Positions 9,112 through 19,297 of a DNA stretch of 64,000 bases are shown here, piece by piece. The first letter of the stretch is position 1; each line of letters opens with the position of its first letter. The stretch lies in contig CP028150.1 of assembly GCA_003028315.1 (NCBI GenBank), positions 434,001 to 498,000 of the forward strand. The letters run 5' to 3'. Below the pieces are notes generated by a model, which was not told the origin of the DNA, searched no databases, and was given only the letters and a program-made list of their open reading frames with translations. Made by a program: the position numbers and the translations under genes. This stretch comes from Neisseria mucosa (GTDB lineage: Bacteria; Pseudomonadota; Gammaproteobacteria; Burkholderiales; Neisseriaceae).

Positions 9112-10422
9112 ATGAAACCGATTCCTAGCTATACGCGCTGGTGGCGTTATAAATCCTACCTACCCGACGCATCGCTGCCGGCGCATACGGTGGATTGCCC
9201 GGACTGCGGCAACCGCATGGATATTCCGCGTCTGCGGCAGGGGCAGGAAGCGCATTGTCCGGTGTGCAATCATGAAGTGGTCGAGGTGGAAAACAATCCT
9301 TATGTTGCGCCGCTGGCTTACGCGACAACTTCACTGATTTTGATGGCGTTTGCGTACAGCATGGTTTACATCCGCGTGGAACTTTTCGGCGTAACATCCG
9401 TCCTGTCGCTGCCGGAAATGATGCGGCTTTTGATTTATCAGGATTACGGTTTTCTGGCGGAAGTGATGTTCGTCCTCACGTTCGGCGCGCCGGTATTGTT
9501 TTTGCTGCTTTGTTTGTACGTTTATACCGCGTTGGTGCGCGAGCGGGCATATCCTGCGCTGCGGTTTGCGACGCGGGTTTTGGTCAGGCTGCGTCATGCG
9601 ATTATGGTGGATGTGTTCTTTATTTCCACTTTGGTGGCGTATATCAAGCTCTCGTCTGTGGCGGAGGTTGAATTCGGCTCGGCATTTTATTTGATGTTTG
9701 CGCTGTCGGTCATGCTGATTCGGACTTCGGTCTCGATTCCTCAGCATTGGGTTTATTATAAAATCCACAGGCTGACGGGCGGAGATGCGGTGCAAACGGC
9801 ATCCGAAGACAAAACCTGTTGCAGCCGCTGCCTGTATTTCCGCGATAAAGACGAGCAGCCTTGCGAGGTCTGCGGTGCGGATTTATACCGCCGCCGCCCG
9901 AAAAGCCTGAGCATTTCGCTGGCATTTTTGATTGCGGCGTTTATCCTGTATTTCCCTGCAAATATTCTGCCGATTATGATTTCGTCGAACCCTACCGCGC
10001 TGGAAGTCAATACGATTTTCAACGGCATTGTGTATATGTGGAACGATGGCGACAGGCTGATTGCGGTGATTATTTTCAGCGCGAGTATTTTGGTGCCGGT
10101 ATTGAAGATTATCGCGATGGCGGTTTTGATTGCGTCTGCTTATTTCAAACCGCCGATGAGCGCGCCGAAAATGTCGGTGCTTTACCGGATTACCGAATCC
10201 ATCGGCCGCTGGTCGATGATCGATATTTTTGTGATTATTATTTTGATGAGTTCGTTCCACACCAACATGGCGCGCGTCGTCCCCGGCGGGGCGGCGGTTT
10301 ATTTCTGCCTGGTGGTGGTATTGACCATGCTGTCTGCCTATTATTTCGACCCCCGCCTGATTTGGGACAGACAGCAGCAGCTTTCAGACGACCCCGATTC
10401 CGACGATAACCAGAAACAATGA
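9112..10422 (+). CDS. pqiA: Paraquat-inducible protein A, membrane subunit of the Pqi lipid-transport system
   Basis: Inner-membrane partner of the MCE protein PqiB. The 436 residues form two PqiA modules, each starting with a zinc-ribbon-like cysteine cluster: Cys29/Cys32/Cys49/Cys52, and a second set around residues 235-260 (CSRC...CEVC), each followed by about four membrane helices. The start at 9112 is preferred because the first cysteine cluster then has the usual spacing; no strong ribosome site is seen there, and an upstream ATG at 9034 stays open. The stop overlaps the pqiB start (ATGA). Confidence 0.9.
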   Translation: MKPIPSYTRWWRYKSYLPDASLPAHTVDCPDCGNRMDIPRLRQGQEAHCPVCNHEVVEVENNPYVAPLAYATTSLILMAFAYSMVYIRVELFGVTSVLSLPEMMRLLIYQDYGFLAEVMFVLTFGAPVLFLLLCLYVYTALVRERAYPALRFATRVLVRLRHAIMVDVFFISTLVAYIKLSSVAEVEFGSAFYLMFALSVMLIRTSVSIPQHWVYYKIHRLTGGDAVQTASEDKTCCSRCLYFRDKDEQPCEVCGADLYRRRPKSLSISLAFLIAAFILYFPANILPIMISSNPTALEVNTIFNGIVYMWNDGDRLIAVIIFSASILVPVLKIIAMAVLIASAYFKPPMSAPKMSVLYRITESIGRWSMIDIFVIIILMSSFHTNMARVVPGGAAVYFCLVVVLTMLSAYYFDPRLIWDRQQQLSDDPDSDDNQKQ

Positions 10423-12080
10423 AAAAACACGATTCTTCTCAAACACATCGCGCACCCGCGCGTGTCAAAAAAACCAATGTCTTCACGTCTATCGTGTGGC
10501 TGATTCCGCTGATTGCGCTGATTGCGGGCGGCTGGCTGCTGGTAAAGGACATCCGTAACCGAGGTCCGGTCGTCACGCTTTTGATGGACAGCGCGGAAGG
10601 CATTGAAGTCAACAATACGGTGATTAAAGTGTTGAACGTCGATGTCGGACACGTTACCCGCATCAAGCTGCGCGACGACCAAAAGGGCGTGGAAGTCACC
10701 GCCCAGCTTAACGCCGATGCGAAAGACCTCATCCGCAGCGATACGCAGTTTTGGGTGGTGAAACCGCGTATCGACCAAAGCGGCGTAACCGGTTTGAGCA
10801 CGCTCCTGTCCGGCTCGTATATCGCGTTTACGCCGGGCAAAAGCAATGAAACGAAGGATGTATTTGAAGTACAGGACATCCCGCCGATTGCCGCCATCGG
10901 ACAAAGCGGCCTGCGCCTGAAGCTGGTCGGACAAAACGACAAAATCCTCAACGTCAGCAGCCCCGTGCTTTATGAAAACTTTATGGTCGGACAGGTAGAA
11001 AGTGCGCATTTCGAGCCTGCCGACCAAACCGTGCATTACACCATCTTCATCCAAAGCCCGAACGACAAATTGATTAATTCAGAAAGCCGCTTTTGGCTGG
11101 AGAGCGGCATCAATATCGAAACCACAGGCAGCGGCGTGAAACTCAATTCCGCTCCCCTGCCTGCGTTGCTTTCCGGCGCAATTTCGTTTGATTCGCCAAA
11201 AACCAAAAACAGCAAAAATGTGAAAAGCGAAGACAGTTTCACGCTTTACGACAGCCGCAGCGAAGTGGCAAACCTGCCCGACGACCGTTCGTTGTATTAC
11301 ACCGCGTTTTTCAAACAGTCCGTGCGCGGTCTGACCGCCGGTTCGCCCGTCGAATATAAAGGACTGAATGTCGGTGTGGTTTCCGACGTTCCCTATTTCG
11401 ACCGCAACGACAGCCTGCATCTGTTTGAAAACGGCTGGATTCCCGTGCGTATCCGCATCGAGCCGTCGCGCATGGAAATCAATGCCGACGAACAAAGCAA
11501 AGAGCATTGGAAACAACAATTTCAAGCAGCTTTGGGCAAAGGTCTGACCGCCACCATCTCCAGCAACAACTTGATTACCGGCAGCAAAATGGTCGAACTG
11601 ACCGACCAGCCCTCGTCTTCGCCCAAGCTGCGACCGCACACCGTTTACGCAGGAGATACCGTCATTGCCACACAAGGCGGCGGTTTAGACGATTTGCAGG
11701 CGAAAGTAGCGGATTTATTAGAGAAATTCAACAATCTACCGTTGGATAAAACCGTTGCCGGGTTGAACGGCTCGCTTGCCGAACTCAAATCCACCCTCAA
11801 ATCTGCCAATGCCGCTTTAAGCTCCATTGACAAACTGGTCGGCAAACCGCAAACGCAAAACATCCCCAACGAGCTGAACCAAACCCTGAAAGAATTACGC
11901 CAGACCCTGCAAGGCGTATCGCCGCAATCACCCATCTACGGCGACGTGCAAAATACCCTGCAAAGTTTGGACAAAACCCTCAGAGACGTACAGCCCGTCA
12001 TTAATACTTTGAAAGAAAAACCCAATGCGCTGATTTTTAACAGCAGCAGCAAAGATCCCATCCCGAAAGGAAGCCGATAA
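10419..12080 (+). CDS. pqiB: MCE-domain lipid-transport protein PqiB
   Basis: 553 residues: one N-terminal transmembrane segment (about 22-41), then three MCE domains beginning near residues 48 (VVTLLMDSAEGI), 160 (LRLKLVGQNDKI) and 285 (YYTAFFKQSVRGL), then a C-terminal helical coiled region rich in heptads (about 415-540). In E. coli PqiB hexamers stack into a tunnel that bridges the periplasm between inner and outer membrane. Translationally coupled to pqiA (4-base overlap) and to pqiC (1-base overlap), so the three act as one operon. Confidence 0.94.
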   Translation: MKKHDSSQTHRAPARVKKTNVFTSIVWLIPLIALIAGGWLLVKDIRNRGPVVTLLMDSAEGIEVNNTVIKVLNVDVGHVTRIKLRDDQKGVEVTAQLNADAKDLIRSDTQFWVVKPRIDQSGVTGLSTLLSGSYIAFTPGKSNETKDVFEVQDIPPIAAIGQSGLRLKLVGQNDKILNVSSPVLYENFMVGQVESAHFEPADQTVHYTIFIQSPNDKLINSESRFWLESGINIETTGSGVKLNSAPLPALLSGAISFDSPKTKNSKNVKSEDSFTLYDSRSEVANLPDDRSLYYTAFFKQSVRGLTAGSPVEYKGLNVGVVSDVPYFDRNDSLHLFENGWIPVRIRIEPSRMEINADEQSKEHWKQQFQAALGKGLTATISSNNLITGSKMVELTDQPSSSPKLRPHTVYAGDTVIATQGGGLDDLQAKVADLLEKFNNLPLDKTVAGLNGSLAELKSTLKSANAALSSIDKLVGKPQTQNIPNELNQTLKELRQTLQGVSPQSPIYGDVQNTLQSLDKTLRDVQPVINTLKEKPNALIFNSSSKDPIPKGSR

Positions 12081-12598
12081 TGCGCCTCTTCCCGATTGCC
12101 GCCGCCCTGACGCTTGCCGCCTGCGGTACCGCGCAAAGCCCGCAATATTTCGTCCTGCCCGACAGCCAATACATCCGACCGGCGGCGCAAGGCAGTGAAA
12201 TCGCGGTCAAAGTTAACCTTGCCGAACCGCTTGCCAACGGCGGCCTCGTTTACCAAACCGACGCGTATCATGTAAATCTGGCGAAGAACCACCTTTGGGC
12301 GGCGCCGCTTGACGGTGCGCTGGCGGCAAACCTCAGCAACAAACTCAACCGCCTCAATCCGCGCCATACTTTCGTTCCCGCCTCGCGCAGCCAAAGCAGC
12401 CAAACCCTGAAAATCTATGTTGAAGCCTTCCAAGGCAGCTATCAGGGGCAGACTACCGTTAGCGGCTATGCCCTGTGGCCGGACGGACGCAACAAACCGT
12501 TTGACGTTACCACCCCGCAACAAGGCGACGGCTATACCGCCATGCTGGAATCTTTGGAAAACGGTTTGAACGAAGCGGCAAAAAGCATCGCCTATTGA
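12080..12598 (+). CDS. pqiC: Outer-membrane lipoprotein PqiC
   Basis: 172-residue lipoprotein of the ABC-type transport auxiliary (DUF330/PqiC) family; signal peptide MRLFPIAAALTLAACG with lipobox LAAC (Cys15). It is the outer-membrane anchor for the PqiB tunnel. Start overlaps the pqiB stop in TAATG. No terminator hairpin directly follows; a DUS starts at 12601. Confidence 0.9.
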   Translation: MRLFPIAAALTLAACGTAQSPQYFVLPDSQYIRPAAQGSEIAVKVNLAEPLANGGLVYQTDAYHVNLAKNHLWAAPLDGALAANLSNKLNRLNPRHTFVPASRSQSSQTLKIYVEAFQGSYQGQTTVSGYALWPDGRNKPFDVTTPQQGDGYTAMLESLENGLNEAAKSIAY

Positions 12599-12600
12599 TG

Positions 12601-12639
12601 AGGTCGTCTGAAAACCCGCTGTGGGTTTCGCCAAAACCA
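12601..12639 (+). repeat. DUS plus short hairpin leader repeat, copy 1 (before GST gene)
   Basis: AGGTCGTCTGAA followed at once by a small hairpin (AAACCC, 5-base loop, GGGTTT) and then CGCCAAAACCA. The same architecture recurs before the Trm112-like gene and before hldD. Confidence 0.6.
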
Positions 12640-12662
12640 TTCATCGTGCAAAAGGAAGAAAC

Positions 12663-13304
12663 ATGCACAACATCACGCTCTACACCCATCCCTTTTCACG
12701 CGGCAGATACGTCGTATGGATGCTCAAAGAATGTGGCGCGGAATACACCGTTGTACCGGTCCAGTTCGGCACGCAAATGAAATCCGCCGAATACCTCGCC
12801 ATCAATCCACAAGGGCAAGTCCCCGCGCTCAAATTCGGTGATGCCGTACTGACCGAATCGACCGCCATCATTACCTTTTTGGCAGAACAATTCCCCGACA
12901 AACACCTTATCCCCGCCGCAGGTACGTTGGAGCGCGGCGAATACTACCGCTGGATGTGCATATTGATGCACCTCGAATATGCAGCCTTCAACAAACTGCA
13001 CAACCTGCCTGTCGATACGCCCGAATGCCGCCGCCAAATCGGTTACGGCGATTTCGATACCGCATGGAACACACTGCGCGAACACTTGAAAAACCGCGAC
13101 TACATCGTCGGAAACAGCTTTACCGCGATGGATTTGTACTGCTCCGCGCTGATTCTGCACTTAACGCAAAATTGGAAAGTGTTGCCCGCCGATGAATCCG
13201 ACGTATTGCAACGCTACGCCGCCAAACATCTCGCCCGCCCCGCTTTCGCCGAAACCACGGCATGGATGCTGGGAACCGCCGCCCAAATGCCGCCTGCAGA
13301 GTAA
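12663..13304 (+). CDS. Glutathione S-transferase family protein
   Basis: 213 residues with the two-domain GST layout: thioredoxin-like N-terminal domain (about 1-80, with LYTHPFSRGRYVVWML at the start and the cis-proline and ESTAI glutathione-contact motif, GQVPALKF...TESTAI), then an all-helical domain with TAMDLYCSALI (N-capping box region). Start follows AAAGGAAGAAAC. Substrate cannot be told from sequence. SspA-like regulators share this fold, but the catalytic-region pattern fits a GST better. Confidence 0.85.
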   Translation: MHNITLYTHPFSRGRYVVWMLKECGAEYTVVPVQFGTQMKSAEYLAINPQGQVPALKFGDAVLTESTAIITFLAEQFPDKHLIPAAGTLERGEYYRWMCILMHLEYAAFNKLHNLPVDTPECRRQIGYGDFDTAWNTLREHLKNRDYIVGNSFTAMDLYCSALILHLTQNWKVLPADESDVLQRYAAKHLARPAFAETTAWMLGTAAQMPPAE

Positions 13305-13322
13305 ATCAAGGCTATTAAAACA

Positions 13323-13370
13323 AAAAGGTCGTCTGAAAACCCTTTTCAATCGGGTTTTCAGACGACCTTT
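13323..13370. terminator. DUS hairpin between GST gene and algZ-like gene
   Basis: Inverted DUS pair extended to AAAGGTCGTCTGAAAACCC and its complement with a 9-base loop, flanked by A and T runs; serves two convergent genes. Confidence 0.85.
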
Positions 13371-13394
13371 GTTGTCATATTCGGTGATGTTTTC

Positions 13395-14435
13395 TCAACC
13401 GAACAGCCTGTTTACATCAGAGGCTTTTTTGCGGTAAGGCAGGCGGATATCGACGCGGAAAATGCCGTCGAGTTGGCGGCTTTGGATTTTGGCATCGTTG
13501 TCGTACATCAGCGTCAGGCGTTCTTTGAGGTTGTGCAATGCCATTGAGTTGCCTTTGTGCGGTTTGGCGTTTTCACTGCTTTCGGGCGGGGTGTACGGGT
13601 TTTCAATGCGGATGTAGATGGATGATTTGTTGAGCTTGGTAAACACGGTAATCATGCCGGGGCGGTGGGTCGATTCGACGCCGTGGAAGACCGCGTTTTC
13701 CAAAAGGGGTTGGAGCAGGAGGTGCGGCGTTTCCGCGTCATCGGGCGCCTGGTGCTGCCACATCACTTGCACGCGCATATGGCCCATGCGGATTTGTTCG
13801 ATGGCGATGTATTCCTGCGCCCATTCGATTTCTTGCCCTAAAGTGCTGCTTTGGCTGCCATCGCGCAGTTGGGCGCGGAAGAGGTTGGCGAGGTTCTCCA
13901 GCAGGGTTTCCGCATCATACGGACGCAGGCGGATGAGGCTGATGGCGGCGTTGAGGCTGTTGAACAGGAAATGCGGGCGGATGCGGGCGGTCAGCGCGCT
14001 GAGGCGGGCTTCGGAAATCGAAGGTGCAAGGCCGTTCCGGCGCGAAGCTTCGTAATACATCAGCCCGAGCAGGAAAAGGTTGAACAGGAAGAAATGTTGC
14101 GACAGCGATCTGCCATTCGTTTTTAAAACGACAAAATCAACAATCACAAATATCGACAGGTTCAAAAGATAGGTAATGATGACGCCGTAGGGTGCTTCTT
14201 TGATGGAAGGTACGAATATATTGACAAAATAGGCTTTGATCAAAATACCCAAAAGTACGGGGAAAATCCATTTGGAGTGATGGTAAATTTCTGCAGAATA
14301 GGAGAGTGAGGAATCGCTGATTAAGGGCAGAAAAAACAGACTGCCCAAGACAATAATCAAAAGGCGCACGACTGTCGCGGAATTGCGCAGGTCGGGGGCG
14401 GCGAATGTATTGTTGATTTGACGTATAATAGACAT
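13395..14435 (-). CDS. LytS/AlgZ-type sensor histidine kinase
   Basis: 346 residues. Four to five membrane helices fill residues about 20-150, followed by the His_kinase (PF06580-type) block with the phospho-acceptor motif RPHFLFNSLN (about 172-181) and an ATPase domain (LLLQPLLENAVFHGVE, then NLKERL). This is the AlgZ/FimS/LytS class, which usually pairs with a LytTR response regulator such as AlgR. It is divergent from argH, as fimS-algR is next to argH in Pseudomonas, but no regulator gene follows it here. Confidence 0.85.
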   Translation of the reverse strand: MSIIRQINNTFAAPDLRNSATVVRLLIIVLGSLFFLPLISDSSLSYSAEIYHHSKWIFPVLLGILIKAYFVNIFVPSIKEAPYGVIITYLLNLSIFVIVDFVVLKTNGRSLSQHFFLFNLFLLGLMYYEASRRNGLAPSISEARLSALTARIRPHFLFNSLNAAISLIRLRPYDAETLLENLANLFRAQLRDGSQSSTLGQEIEWAQEYIAIEQIRMGHMRVQVMWQHQAPDDAETPHLLLQPLLENAVFHGVESTHRPGMITVFTKLNKSSIYIRIENPYTPPESSENAKPHKGNSMALHNLKERLTLMYDNDAKIQSRQLDGIFRVDIRLPYRKKASDVNRLFG

Positions 14436-14513
14436 AAAATATTTCCAACCGTTTTCTTTTAATGCGTTTATACGAGCCTTTGCGGCTCTGTTATTTTATC
14501 TGAGGATGAAACC

Positions 14514-15893
14514 ATGAGTAAGGACAAAACCTGGTCTGGCCGTTTTAACGAGCCTGTTTCCGAACTGGTGAAAAAATACACCGGTTCGATCGATTTCGAT
14601 AAACGGCTTGCCGAGTGGGACATTCAGGGTTCGCTGGCGCACGCGCAAATGCTTGTTCAATCAGGCGTTTTGAGTGAAGAAGATTTGGCGGCGATTCGTC
14701 AGGGAATGGCGGAGATTATAGCAGAAATCAAGGACGGTACTATTTCTTGGTCGCTGGATTTGGAAGACGTCCACATGAACATCGAACGCCGCCTGACCGA
14801 AAAAATCGGCGATGCGGGCAAACGCCTGCATACCGGCCGCAGCCGCAACGACCAAGTCGCCACCGACATCCGCCTGTGGCTGCGCGACCAGATTACCGTC
14901 ATTCAAGACCTGATTCGGAGCCTTCAGACGGCCTTGGTCGATTTGGCGGAACAAAACGCTGAAACCGTCATGCCCGGTTTCACTCATCTGCAAGTCGCCC
15001 AGCCCGTCAGCTTCGGACACCACATGCTCGCCTACGTCGAAATGCTCGGACGCGATTTCGAGCGCATGACCGACTGTCGCAAACGCGTCAACCGTATGCC
15101 GCTCGGCGCTGCCGCCCTTGCCGGTACGACTTATCCGATTCAGCGCGAAATCACCGCCGAATTGCTGGGTTTCGAACAAATCTGCCAAAACTCGCTCGAT
15201 GCCGTATCCGACCGCGATTTTGCCGTCGAGTTTACCGCCGCCGCTTCGCTGATTATGGTTCACCTGAGTCGCCTGTCTGAAGAATTGATTTTGTGGATGA
15301 GTCCGCGTTTCGGCTTTATCGACATCGCCGACCGTTTTTGCACAGGTTCGTCCATCATGCCGCAGAAGAAAAATCCCGATGTGCCCGAACTCGTGCGCGG
15401 CAAATCCGGCCGTGTCATCGGACACCTTATCGGCTTGATTACCCTGATGAAATCGCAGCCCTTGGCGTACAACAAAGACAATCAGGAAGACAAAGAACCG
15501 CTGTTTGACACCGCCGATACGCTCATCGACACCCTGCGGATTTACGCCGACATGATGCGCGGCGTAACCGTCAAACCCGACAATATGCGCGCCGCCGTGA
15601 TGCAGGGCTTCGCCACCGCCACCGATTTGGCGGATTACTTGGTGAAAAAAGGCATGCCTTTCCGCGACAGCCACGAAGTCGTCGCCCAAGCCGTGCGCCA
15701 CGCCGATCAAACGGGCGTCGATTTGAGCGAACTGCAGCTCGAAGTCCTGCAAGGCTTCAGCAACCTGATTTCAGACGACGTATACGGCGTACTGACACCC
15801 GAAGGCAGCCTGAACGCGCGTAACCACTTGGGCGGCACCGCGCCGGAGCAAGTACGCTTCCAAGTGAAACGCTGGCGGAAATTGTTGGCTTAA
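14514..15893 (+). CDS. argH: Argininosuccinate lyase
   Basis: Last step of arginine synthesis: splits argininosuccinate into arginine and fumarate. 459 residues, family length. Signature GSSIMPQKKNPD near residue 280, and the conserved AGRSRND-type region present as TGRSRNDQVATD near residue 115. Start follows GAGGATGAAACC. The gene reads away from the algZ-like kinase and ends before a DUS hairpin. Confidence 0.97.
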   Translation: MSKDKTWSGRFNEPVSELVKKYTGSIDFDKRLAEWDIQGSLAHAQMLVQSGVLSEEDLAAIRQGMAEIIAEIKDGTISWSLDLEDVHMNIERRLTEKIGDAGKRLHTGRSRNDQVATDIRLWLRDQITVIQDLIRSLQTALVDLAEQNAETVMPGFTHLQVAQPVSFGHHMLAYVEMLGRDFERMTDCRKRVNRMPLGAAALAGTTYPIQREITAELLGFEQICQNSLDAVSDRDFAVEFTAAASLIMVHLSRLSEELILWMSPRFGFIDIADRFCTGSSIMPQKKNPDVPELVRGKSGRVIGHLIGLITLMKSQPLAYNKDNQEDKEPLFDTADTLIDTLRIYADMMRGVTVKPDNMRAAVMQGFATATDLADYLVKKGMPFRDSHEVVAQAVRHADQTGVDLSELQLEVLQGFSNLISDDVYGVLTPEGSLNARNHLGGTAPEQVRFQVKRWRKLLA

Positions 15894-15907
15894 AGAGAAA
15901 TAGATAG

Positions 15908-15953
15908 AAAGGTCGTCTGAAAACCGAAAATAGGGCTTTCAAACGACCTTTTT
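15908..15953. terminator. DUS hairpin behind argH
   Basis: AAAGGTCGTCTGAAA pairs with TTTCAAACGACCTTT; the right arm has one substitution (CAAACG for CAGACG), then TTTTT. Confidence 0.75.
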
Positions 15954-16117
15954 TGGTGAAGTAACTGATGAATAGTCAGATTTGCTTTTTAACATTATCC
16001 CAGTAAAATTCCGGGTCGTCGTAGAACTTTAACCATTGCCCGCATATTCGAAAAATAAGATATTTTCGGTGCATCTGTTTTCAGACGGCCTCCTACATTA
16101 TTTCAGAAAGCCAAAAT

Positions 16118-16777
16118 ATGAATACCAAACAAAAAGTCATCGCCATAGACGGGCCCAGTGCATCGGGAAAAGGGACGGTCGCTTCCCGCGTCGCTCAGGC
16201 TTTGGGGTTCGATTATCTGGACTCCGGCGCGTTATACCGCCTGACCGCACTGTATGCGAAGAAACGGGATGTGGAATGGAATGATGAAGAGGCGGTTGCC
16301 GCGCTGGCGGAAAATCTGCCTGCCCGCTTTGAAGGCACTCAGGTTTTTTTGGATGACGAAGACGTTTCGGGACAAATCCGCAGTGAAGCCATCGGCATGG
16401 GCGCTTCTGCGGTGGCGCAGTTGCCAAAAGTGCGTGCCGCGCTTTTGCAGCGGCAGCGTGATTTTCTAACGGGAAAAGGTTTGGTCGCCGACGGGCGCGA
16501 TATGGGTTCGGTTGTTTTCCCCGATGCGGCGTTAAAGGTTTTTCTGACCGCAGGTGCGAAAATACGGGCGGAACGCCGCGCCAAACAAATCGGCATTCCA
16601 TGCGAAGGCTTGGAATTTGAACGGATTTTGTCGGACATCGAGGCACGCGATGAAGCGGACCGCCGCCGCAGCGTCGCGCCCTTAAAGCAGCTTCCCGATG
16701 CGGAACTTTTGGATACGAGCGGGCTGAGTATCGAAGAAGCTGTAAAAAAAGTGCTTGATTGGTATCATAAAGTTTGA
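16118..16777 (+). CDS. cmk: Cytidylate kinase
   Basis: Phosphorylates CMP and dCMP. 219 residues, family length; P-loop GPSASGKGT at 13-21, DSGALYR at about 36-42 and the DGRDMGS motif near residue 125. The start follows AAAGCC, a weak ribosome site. Upstream of rpsA as in many proteobacteria (cmk-rpsA-ihfB). Confidence 0.96.
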   Translation: MNTKQKVIAIDGPSASGKGTVASRVAQALGFDYLDSGALYRLTALYAKKRDVEWNDEEAVAALAENLPARFEGTQVFLDDEDVSGQIRSEAIGMGASAVAQLPKVRAALLQRQRDFLTGKGLVADGRDMGSVVFPDAALKVFLTAGAKIRAERRAKQIGIPCEGLEFERILSDIEARDEADRRRSVAPLKQLPDAELLDTSGLSIEEAVKKVLDWYHKV

Positions 16778-16786
16778 AATTTAGGG

Positions 16787-16792
16787 TATAAT
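16787..16792 (+). promoter_or_regulatory. Candidate -10 box for rpsA
   Basis: A perfect TATAAT stands 10 bases after the cmk stop. No good -35 hexamer is seen at 16-18 bases; assignment to rpsA rests on position. Confidence 0.4.
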
Positions 16793-16804
16793 CCCTGCGT
16801 TTTG

Positions 16805-16882
16805 TTTCAGACGACCTTTGGAGCATCCGAAGGTCGTCTGAAATATTTATTTTCAAAGCCTGCCGTGCCAAGGGCGGCAGGC
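16805..16882 (+). promoter_or_regulatory. Structured leader of rpsA (two hairpins)
   Basis: First hairpin: an outward DUS pair (16805-16843). Second: GCCTGCCG (16858-16865) with CGGCAGGC (16875-16882), an 8-bp GC stem with a 9-base loop. If transcription starts near 16799 both lie in the untranslated leader. The start codon itself has only a weak AAGAG site, a combination known from S1 autoregulation in E. coli. Confidence 0.45.
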
Positions 16883-16932
16883 ATCCTCCAACCTACCCCG
16901 CACCCCTTGGCGGTGTACCGAAAAGAGTATAT

Positions 16933-18618
<1,686 letters not shown>

Positions 18619-18628
18619 GGTTGCAGAC

Positions 18629-18943
18629 ATGACGAAGTCTGAATTAATGGTTCGTTTGGCAGAAGTTTTTGCCGAGAAAAACGGTAACCAATTGCTGGCA
18701 AAAGACGTCGAATACAGCGTAAAAGTTTTGGTTGATACCATGACCCGCTCGCTGGCTCGCGGTCAGCGTATTGAAATCCGTGGTTTCGGCAGCTTCGATT
18801 TGAACCATCGCCCAGCCCGTATCGGTCGCAACCCCAAAACCGGCGAACGTGTGGAAGTGCCTGAAAAACACGTCCCTCACTTCAAGCCCGGTAAGGAATT
18901 GCGTGAACGTGTGGACTTGGCTTTACAAGAAAATGCCAACTAA
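18629..18943 (+). CDS. ihfB: Integration host factor subunit beta
   Basis: DNA-bending HU/IHF protein, 104 residues, pairs with IhfA. The DNA-binding arm signature (RPARIGRNPKTGERVEVPEKHVPHFKPGKEL shortened here to GRNPKTGE) is intact. In the common cmk-rpsA-ihfB order, 10 bases after rpsA. Confidence 0.96.
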   Translation: MTKSELMVRLAEVFAEKNGNQLLAKDVEYSVKVLVDTMTRSLARGQRIEIRGFGSFDLNHRPARIGRNPKTGERVEVPEKHVPHFKPGKELRERVDLALQENAN

Positions 18944-18955
18944 ACCTGAGTAAAC

Positions 18956-18981
18956 GAACGCCGCAGAAATGCGGCGTTTTT
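18956..18981 (+). terminator. Intrinsic terminator of ihfB
   Basis: AACGCCGCA, short AAA loop, TGCGGCGTT, then TTTTGTTG. A classical hairpin without DUS, ending the rpsA-ihfB transcript. Confidence 0.9.
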
Positions 18982-19106
18982 GTTGTCTGAAAATATGGTT
19001 CTCTATTGTTTTCGTAATTTGGGTGGAATTTGTAATGGAAAATTCATAGGGTCGTCTGAAATCATCTATAATACGTTTCTTTTAATGATTGCCCGTTGAT
19101 AAAACG

Positions 19107-19263
19107 TATAGTGGATTAAATTTAAATCAGGACAAGGCGACGAAGCCGCAGACAGTACAGATAGTACGGAACCGATTCACTTGGTGCTTCAGCACCTTAG
19201 AGAATCGTTCTCTTTGAGCTAAGGCGAGGCGACGCCGTACCGGTTTAAAGTTAATCCACTATA
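19107..19263. mobile_element. Correia repeat enclosed element (CREE)
   Basis: A 157-bp neisserial miniature element. Both ends carry the TATAGTGGATTAA inverted repeat (left 19107-, right ending 19263), with the known inner blocks ACAAGGCGACGAAGCCGCAG and TAAGGCGAGGCGACGCCGTA. It is the long form, keeping the central segment with the described IHF-binding site (around 19160-19210). The right end plus flanking bases makes TATAAT (19260-19265), a -10 box directed at zapE. Confidence 0.95.
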
Positions 19264-19265
19264 AT
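19260..19265 (+). promoter_or_regulatory. Candidate zapE -10 box made at the Correia element end
   Basis: TATAAT formed by the terminal TATA of the element and the next bases, 32 bases before the zapE start. Correia ends are known to give promoters this way. The -35 region is poor. Confidence 0.45.
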
Positions 19266-19297
19266 TGTCAAACCCAAGAACATAATAAAGGTCGGAT

